A stretch of DNA of 18,337 nucleotides from Methanobacteriota archaeon (lineage in GTDB: Archaea; Hydrothermarchaeota; Hydrothermarchaeia; Hydrothermarchaeales; JAADFM01). Below are positions 14,135 through 18,337 of the stretch, piece by piece. The translations under genes were made by a program, and so were the position numbers. The notes beneath the pieces are model-generated. The model searched no databases and was not told where the DNA came from. It worked only from the letters and a program-made list of their open reading frames with translations. The stretch is from NCBI GenBank assembly GCA_013152845.1, contig JAADFM010000026.1, positions 1,232 through 19,568 of the forward strand. Direction: 5' to 3'. Each line of letters begins with the position of its first letter. Positions within the stretch are counted from its first letter, which is position 1.

Positions 14135-14584
14135 ATGAGAAAGGTTGCGGTAGGCGGGACCTTCGACAGGATTCACCGGGGGCACAGGACCCTCCTTGAG
14201 CGGGCCATCCAGGCCGGCGACCACCTGGTGGTCGGCCTCACCTGCGACGAGATGCTCTCCAAACCTGCCCGCCCCTACCACCTGCGGAAGGCCTCCCTGG
14301 AGGAGTTCCTGGAAGGCACCTCCCACCAAATCGTCCCACTGCGCGACCCCCTGGGACCTGCCGCCACCATGGAGGACCTCCACGTCCTGGTGGTATCCGA
14401 GCAGACCCTGCCAAACGCGGTGAAGATTAACGAAAAGAGGGAGCAGGCCGGGCTTTCGCCACTGGAGGTAATCGCCGTCCCCATGGTCCTTGCCGACGAC
14501 GGCAGGCCCATATCCTCCACCAGGATTCGAAAGCGCGAGATAGACCCGGAAGGCAGGGTATTAGACCGAGGAGAAGAGGTATAG
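14135..14584 (+). CDS. coaD: Phosphopantetheine adenylyltransferase, archaeal type
   Basis: A 149-residue nucleotidyltransferase that makes dephospho-CoA from 4'-phosphopantetheine and ATP, the penultimate step of coenzyme A synthesis. The T/HxGH nucleotidyltransferase signature is present as HRGH (14-17) within VGGTFDRIHRGHRTLL, and the second ATP motif ISSTRIR lies at 126-132. Sequence and length fit the archaeal family (COG1019), not bacterial CoaD. The upstream TTG at 14111 would add eight unlikely residues, so ATG 14135 is chosen; its leader is predicted to be only a few bases. The 3' end overlaps the convergent TPR-propeller gene by 24 bp. Confidence 0.93.
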   Translation: MRKVAVGGTFDRIHRGHRTLLERAIQAGDHLVVGLTCDEMLSKPARPYHLRKASLEEFLEGTSHQIVPLRDPLGPAATMEDLHVLVVSEQTLPNAVKINEKREQAGLSPLEVIAVPMVLADDGRPISSTRIRKREIDPEGRVLDRGEEV

Positions 14585-16282
14585 GTTCCCGAAGACCAGA
14601 CCGCATCCGCCCACCACACGGTCCCCGTCCTCGGTGATGTCCACGTCCCATACGTTGATGCCGGTGGGGTACTTCCACAGCTGCTCGCCCCCCTTGCCGA
14701 AGAAATAGATGAGGCTGTTGGCGGTCCCGCAGGCCACATACTCGCCGTTGTGGGCCACCGCCACCCCGTAGACCTGGCCTGAGACCTCGGACTGCCAGAG
14801 GAGCTTCCTGTCCTCGTCGAAGAACAGGACGTTGTTGTTCTTGGTCCCCAGGGCCATGTACCTCCCGTCAGGGGAGATTCCCACGCTCTGGACCGGGTCG
14901 CGGGTCCTCATGACATCTGCAATGGGCCGGAGCTCGGTCCTCTCCAGGATGTGGACCTCCCTGTCGGCGCAGGCCAGGATGGTGTTCCCGTCTGCTGTCA
15001 TGTCCACGTCCGAGCAGAAGCCTGTGAGCTGGTGCTTCCACTGGATTCTCCCCTGGCTGTTCAGGAACAGGACCTCCAGGTAGCGGGTCCCCATCACGAT
15101 GCTCTCCGCCTTGCGCGAGATGGCGATGCAGGTGGGGGCCTTGTGGCTGTAGTCCCACTTCCAGACCTGCTCCCCGCCGGCCCGGGAGTTCAGCAGGATG
15201 ACCTCGCCCCCCTCGGTGCAGGCCACCACGTAATCCCCGTTGGGTGTGATGTCCACTGCTATGACCTTCTCCTCGGCCTTGAACTTCCACTCCAGCTCCC
15301 CGGTATCCTTCAGGAAGTATATCGTGCCGTTCTCCGAGCCGCCGACAATCCATTTCCCGTCCCCGGAGACCGCCGAGCACCGGATGGTCCTGCCGGTCTT
15401 GTACTTCCAGATGAGCTCGAAGGGCTCCTTGGACACCTCCCTGGCCTTCTCCTTCCTGAGCTTTTCCCTCTCGTAATCCTCCTTGAAGTCGTCCGGGTCC
15501 CTTATAATCCTGCCCCCCGTCTCGGTCATGACACCGCCTTTCATATAGGCCTTTATGATGCCGGATATGGAATCCAGGTTGATGTCCTCTATGTATCCGA
15601 GGAGTTCCGTCATCTGGTCCGGGTTTTCGGATATTATCTCGAAGTACCGCCTCAGCACGGTACCCACCCGGTGGCCGTCCTTGGTGGTCATATCCAGGTA
15701 ATTCTCGAGGATCTTCATGACCTCGGGGGAGACCTCCTTTGCGGCCTTGGAGAGGTCGATTTCGGCGGTCTTCTCGTACTGCTCCATGGCCATGTCGTAC
15801 TCGCCCCTGCTCTCGTAGGAGAGGCCCAGGATGTAGTGTGCCACCACGTTGTTTGGGTCGATTTCCACGGCCTCCTTGTAGCTCTGGATGGCCTCGTCCG
15901 AGGCCCCCTTCACGTCCAGGAGGTACCCCCTCTCGATGCGCTTCTCGGCATCCCCGGTAATCTTGGTCCTGATGAAATCCTCCAGGGAGAACCCCTTGTC
16001 CTTCTCCACCGCCATGGCGTTGAAGTCCCTGAGGAGGCTCTTTACGTCCATGTTCCTCAGGTAGAGGTTGCCTATCTTGGTGGCCAGGAGGTCTCCCAGG
16101 TCCTTTGACGTCTCCGGGGTTATGATGCCCATGTCCAGGTCCACCGCCTTCTTGTAGTATGTCTGGGCCTCCTCCATCTCCCCCTTCCTCTCCAGGGCCA
16201 GACCCAGGAAATAATAGGCGGTGGGGAGATGGGGCGCCTTGGCGATGGCCTCCCGGTAGCAGGCTATGGCGGCATCCAGGTC
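14561..16282 (-). CDS. TPR and seven-bladed beta-propeller protein, C-terminal piece after a frameshift
   Basis: This frame holds the C-terminal two-thirds of a split protein. From 16282 it reads in-frame TPR sequence (DLDAAIACYREAIAKAP, then AYYFLGLALERKGEMEEAQ) that continues the N-terminal piece; the first ATG is at 16177 and has no proper ribosome site. Counted from that ATG: TPR units at about 1-15 and 78-140, an all-helical stretch to about 240 with a charged coil (EDYEREKLRKEKAREVSKE), then seven WD/PQQ-like repeats (about 253-538), each with a pattern such as LWKYKTG...VSGDGKWIVGGSENGTIYFLKD. No signal peptide or membrane helix, so a cytoplasmic scaffold is likely. The seven blades look complete. 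Function unknown; its operon partner is a MinD-like protein. Whether the cell makes one protein or two depends on the frameshift being real. Confidence 0.85.
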   Translation of the reverse strand, partial: DLDAAIACYREAIAKAPHLPTAYYFLGLALERKGEMEEAQTYYKKAVDLDMGIITPETSKDLGDLLATKIGNLYLRNMDVKSLLRDFNAMAVEKDKGFSLEDFIRTKITGDAEKRIERGYLLDVKGASDEAIQSYKEAVEIDPNNVVAHYILGLSYESRGEYDMAMEQYEKTAEIDLSKAAKEVSPEVMKILENYLDMTTKDGHRVGTVLRRYFEIISENPDQMTELLGYIEDINLDSISGIIKAYMKGGVMTETGGRIIRDPDDFKEDYEREKLRKEKAREVSKEPFELIWKYKTGRTIRCSAVSGDGKWIVGGSENGTIYFLKDTGELEWKFKAEEKVIAVDITPNGDYVVACTEGGEVILLNSRAGGEQVWKWDYSHKAPTCIAISRKAESIVMGTRYLEVLFLNSQGRIQWKHQLTGFCSDVDMTADGNTILACADREVHILERTELRPIADVMRTRDPVQSVGISPDGRYMALGTKNNNVLFFDEDRKLLWQSEVSGQVYGVAVAHNGEYVACGTANSLIYFFGKGGEQLWKYPTGINVWDVDITEDGDRVVGGCGLVFGNLYLFSSV

Positions 16283-17189
16283 TTGCCTCGTGCTCTGAGC
16301 CTTCCTTGAGGAGGGCCTCGGGGCTCTTTATATCCTTCTCCATGTACTCCTTGAGGGACAGGCCCGACTTCTGTTTCGCCGCCTTGTTGAACCCCTTGAT
16401 GAGGTTCACAAGCTCCTTGGTGTTCTGGATGTACATCCGCTCCCTGATGATGTCCAGGATCTCCGACGAGATGCCCTTGGAGGCCACATCCGGGTCCATC
16501 TCGAGTATCTTGCCGTAGTACTTCATGGCGGCCTCCGGGCGGCCGGCCTTCTCCAGGGCGATTCCAAGAAAGAGATAGCCCACAAGGGAGTTCTGGTTTA
16601 TCCTCACGGCCTCGCTGTACTTTTCGATGGCGGCCTCCAGGTCGCCCTCATCCTCCAGGACGACGCCGTCCTTTAGTAGCTCCTCGGCGGTCTTGAGGAC
16701 CTCCTTGGCCCTCACCTGCTCGTGGATGTCCTCCATGAGCTCGGCGATGACCTTCTTGGGGGCCTCCAGCTCCCTGTCCAGCTCCATGGCCTTCTGGAAG
16801 CACTGGATGGCCCCGTTGATGTCCCCCATACTCTTGAGTACGTTCCCGAGGCTGGAATATGCCTCGGCATAGTTGGGGTCGATGTCCACCGCCTTCTGGA
16901 AGCTCTTCCTGGCCTCCTCCAGGTCGCCCAGGTCCTCCCTGACGCTGCCCAGGTTGAAAAAGGCCACCGAGTACTCGGGGTCTATCTCGATGGCCTTTTC
17001 GTAATACCTGACCGCATCCTTGAGCTCCCCGAGGTGATAGCTCACGTTGCCTAGGAGGACATAGGCCCTCTTGTTCCCGGGGTCCTCCTCGATAGCGCTC
17101 TTGTACATCTTCTGGGCCCTGAGGAACTCCCCCTTCTTGTGGTATTCCACGGCCCGGTGGAAATAACCTTCAGAGACCTTCTCCGCCAT
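16281..17189 (-). CDS. TPR protein, N-terminal piece before a frameshift
   Basis: From ATG 17189 (ribosome site GAGGTAA, about 7 nt upstream, overlapping the stop codon of the MinD-like gene) come about 303 sensible residues: at least four canonical TPRs in the first 145 (AIEEDPGNKRAYVLLGNV, AIEIDPEYSVAFFNLGSV, AVDIDPNYAEAYSSLGNV), a charged helix, two further TPRs near 183-250, and a helical segment. Near 16281-16290 the sense passes to the next frame. The original frame stays open to 14868, but it then codes Gly/Arg/Pro/His-rich nonsense antisense in character to the propeller frame. TPRs bind other proteins. Together with the downstream piece the whole protein would be about 875 residues. 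Confidence 0.85.
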
Positions 17190-17195
17190 TTTCGG

Positions 17196-17921
17196 TTACC
17201 TCGGCTTGATGTTGAGATTCTTCAGGATGCCCCTCACCGCGCTGAGGTAGAGGGTGTCCTTGACTGCAAAGGGAGACGATGAAAAGAATTCCTTGGTATA
17301 GGGCAGGGTGTATATGGGGGTGTTCATGTAGAGCTCCCAGAGGACGCTCTCGTCTATCTTCTTGTGGGTCCCGATGTCTGTGAAGACGAAACACGAGAAC
17401 CTCTTGACCAGGTTGCGGGCGGCCCACTCCTTGAAGATGTCCATGACCTGCAGGAGGCTGGAAAGGGACTGGATGTCGTAGTTGCCGAATCCGATCAGGT
17501 TGTCGAACCTCTGCCAGACCTTGATAGAGGTGCGCATGTAGCCGGGCGGGGTGTCCACGAAGATGACGTCATAGCTCTTTTCCAGCTCGTGTATCTTGTT
17601 GATGAGGAAAAGGACGGTCTCGTCCTCCTTCTCCAGGTAGGATGACATGTCCCTGGACTTGTAGAGGTAGAGGGGCATGACCTCGAAGTTTTCCACGTCA
17701 TAGATGAAGGCGTTGTCGATGGTCTTCTTGCCTGCCACATCAAGGACGTTGTTACGGTTCTCGAGTTTCAGAAGGGAGGTCCCGCCGGGATTGATGGGGT
17801 CCAGGTCGATGTAGAGGGTCTTTAAGTCCTCACTGACATTGTTGGCAAGGTTCATCAGGGAATAGGTAGCACCCACCCCGCCCCTCGGTGAAACCCCTAC
17901 GTAGGTCCTGGCTTTGGTCAT
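17196..17921 (-). CDS. MinD/ParA-like protein with a degenerate P-loop (probable pseudo-ATPase)
   Basis: A 241-residue member of the MinD/ParA/CpsD P-loop group. Start ATG 17921 is chosen because AAAGGTG (17928-17934) lies 6 nt upstream; the GTG at 17930 is part of that site. The deviant Walker A is present as PRGGVGAT at 12-19, but the catalytic lysine is alanine (A18) and the signature lysine is arginine (R13). The Walker A' region (YIDLD, 37-41) and Walker B (DVIFVDTPPG, 118-127) are kept. ATP hydrolysis, and probably tight ATP binding, should be lost. Such proteins normally place or assemble partners at the membrane or pole. It is 6 nt upstream of the TPR-propeller gene in one operon. Partner and role unknown; it may dimerise with an active MinD encoded elsewhere. 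Confidence 0.87.
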   Translation of the reverse strand: MTKARTYVGVSPRGGVGATYSLMNLANNVSEDLKTLYIDLDPINPGGTSLLKLENRNNVLDVAGKKTIDNAFIYDVENFEVMPLYLYKSRDMSSYLEKEDETVLFLINKIHELEKSYDVIFVDTPPGYMRTSIKVWQRFDNLIGFGNYDIQSLSSLLQVMDIFKEWAARNLVKRFSCFVFTDIGTHKKIDESVLWELYMNTPIYTLPYTKEFFSSSPFAVKDTLYLSAVRGILKNLNIKPR

Positions 17922-17955
17922 CTGATGCACCTTTATGTTATTATGTCCCCCTATC

Positions 17956-17966
17956 GGATATATAAG
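17956..17966 (-). promoter_or_regulatory. Probable TATA box of the MinD-like/TPR operon
   Basis: Minus-strand CTTATATATCC, centred about 40 bp before ATG 17921, predicting a leader of about 13 nt that begins at the AAAGGTG ribosome site. Confidence 0.5.
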
Positions 17967-18105
17967 AGTTGAGGCTGGGACCTTGGAGGCGTCTCATGGG
18001 TCACGCCGATTCTGCAACCACGACGCGCTATTTAGGGCGGGGGCATCGCCCGGGATGTCCTCCCATGGTAAAATGGCCGTGATATCGAACCCGTATATAC
18101 CACCT

Positions 18106-18121
18106 AATAAATATATATATG
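18106..18121 (+). promoter_or_regulatory. Probable TATA box of the class III signal peptide gene
   Basis: ATAAATATATATATATG is the strongest A/T run in the 235-bp gap between the divergent start codons. It predicts a start near 18140 and a leader of about 17 nt with GAGGAG (18145-18150) as ribosome site. I see nothing else definable in this gap, apart from the opposing TATA box at 17956-17966. Confidence 0.5.
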
Positions 18122-18156
18122 CTCCATAGAGGATATAGGGAGTTGAGGAGTCCTAG

Positions 18157-18337
18157 ATGGTCTCAGAAAGGCGATTGGGAAGGAAAGGACAGCTCCTGTC
18201 CCTGGACCTGCTCCTGGCCCTGGTCCCCCTGACTATCGTGATGGGCATGTCGGCCAGTGCCATGTCAGGGGTTATATCCACACAGCAGGACTACCTCTAC
18301 ACCTTCCACATGCACCGGGTGGTGATGGACATGGCAT
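18157..18337 (+). CDS. Class III signal peptide (pilin-like) protein, N-terminal part
   Basis: Sixty residues are visible before the window ends. The N-terminus is basic (VSERRLGRKG) and is followed by QLLSLDLLLALVPLTIVM, a hydrophobic helix. The RKG-Q junction and the QxxSxDxL spacing match archaeal class III signal peptides, which a FlaK/EppA-type prepilin peptidase cuts just after the Gly, leaving the hydrophobic helix for assembly into a filament or for membrane anchoring. After the helix comes SAMSGVISTQQDYLYTFHMHRVVMDMA. ATG 18157 has GAGGAG 6 nt upstream. The rest of the gene, and so its length and true family, lies beyond the window. Confidence 0.75.
   Translation, partial: MVSERRLGRKGQLLSLDLLLALVPLTIVMGMSASAMSGVISTQQDYLYTFHMHRVVMDMA

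Noticed and set aside
14951..16108. Open frame antisense to the TPR-propeller gene (385 codons)
   Set aside because: No domain, and the complementary strand has clear TPR and propeller repeats.
14868..16280. Continuation of the N-terminal TPR frame beyond the frameshift
   Set aside because: The frame stays open, but the product turns into Gly/Arg/Pro/His-rich sequence, while the neighbouring frame gives TPRs and propeller blades.
17995..18081. 28-codon open frame in the gap between the MinD-like and pilin-like genes
   Set aside because: No ribosome site, no hydrophobic or other motif, and it lies upstream of the TATA box of the next gene.

Overview
The window is a high-GC, gene-dense piece of an archaeal chromosome, most likely from an anaerobic euryarchaeote. 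Support for this: HdrA and MvhD of the heterodisulfide-reductase system, a tungsten-type aldehyde:ferredoxin oxidoreductase, the archaeal form of phosphopantetheine adenylyltransferase, an archaeal nucleotidyltransferase family, a class III (archaeal pilin/archaellin) signal peptide, TATA boxes about 27 bp before transcript starts, GGAGG-type ribosome sites and a tRNA gene without encoded CCA. HdrA and MvhD occur in methanogens and several non-methanogenic relatives, and no methanogenesis-specific gene is present, so I do not name a genus.

Layout. 1-1477 (minus): a purine-type deaminase (DadD family) followed by a truncated NAD-dependent sugar epimerase. 1520-1897 (minus): a stand-alone CheY-like receiver. 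1945-4343 (minus): hdrA-mvhD, an overlapping pair. 4495-6156 (plus): a tungsten aldehyde:ferredoxin oxidoreductase, divergent from hdrA. 6140-7144 (minus): a COG1665-like nucleotidyltransferase, divergent from a plus-strand lipoprotein with three OB-like repeats (7207-8289) and an MscS channel (8326-9408). 9409-10053: a hairpin-rich intergenic stretch with a 61-bp perfect direct repeat and a minus-strand tRNA-Lys(CTT). 10054-13394 (plus): an iron operon, feoB, a small Cys-rich zinc ribbon, a three-domain DtxR regulator with a FeoA/SH3 tail and a two-domain DtxR paralogue. 13398-14051 (minus): a receiver fused to an ArsR-like winged helix. 14135-14584 (plus): CoaD. 14561-17921 (minus): a MinD/ParA-like protein with a destroyed P-loop, then a TPR plus seven-bladed propeller protein split by a frameshift. 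18157 to the end (plus): the start of a class III signal peptide protein.

How the genes may work together. The clearest circuit is the iron operon: two abutting 14-bp DtxR-type boxes lie between the probable TATA box and the feoB start, and the last two genes encode DtxR-family repressors with their metal ligands intact, which implies iron-dependent autorepression. HdrA-MvhD and the divergent oxidoreductase both handle low-potential electrons through ferredoxin, so a shared redox role is plausible but unproven.

The least familiar unit is the MinD-like pseudo-ATPase with the TPR-propeller scaffold, which sits divergent from a pilin-like protein. The tRNA-Lys region looks like either a decayed tandem duplication or the scar of an integrated element.
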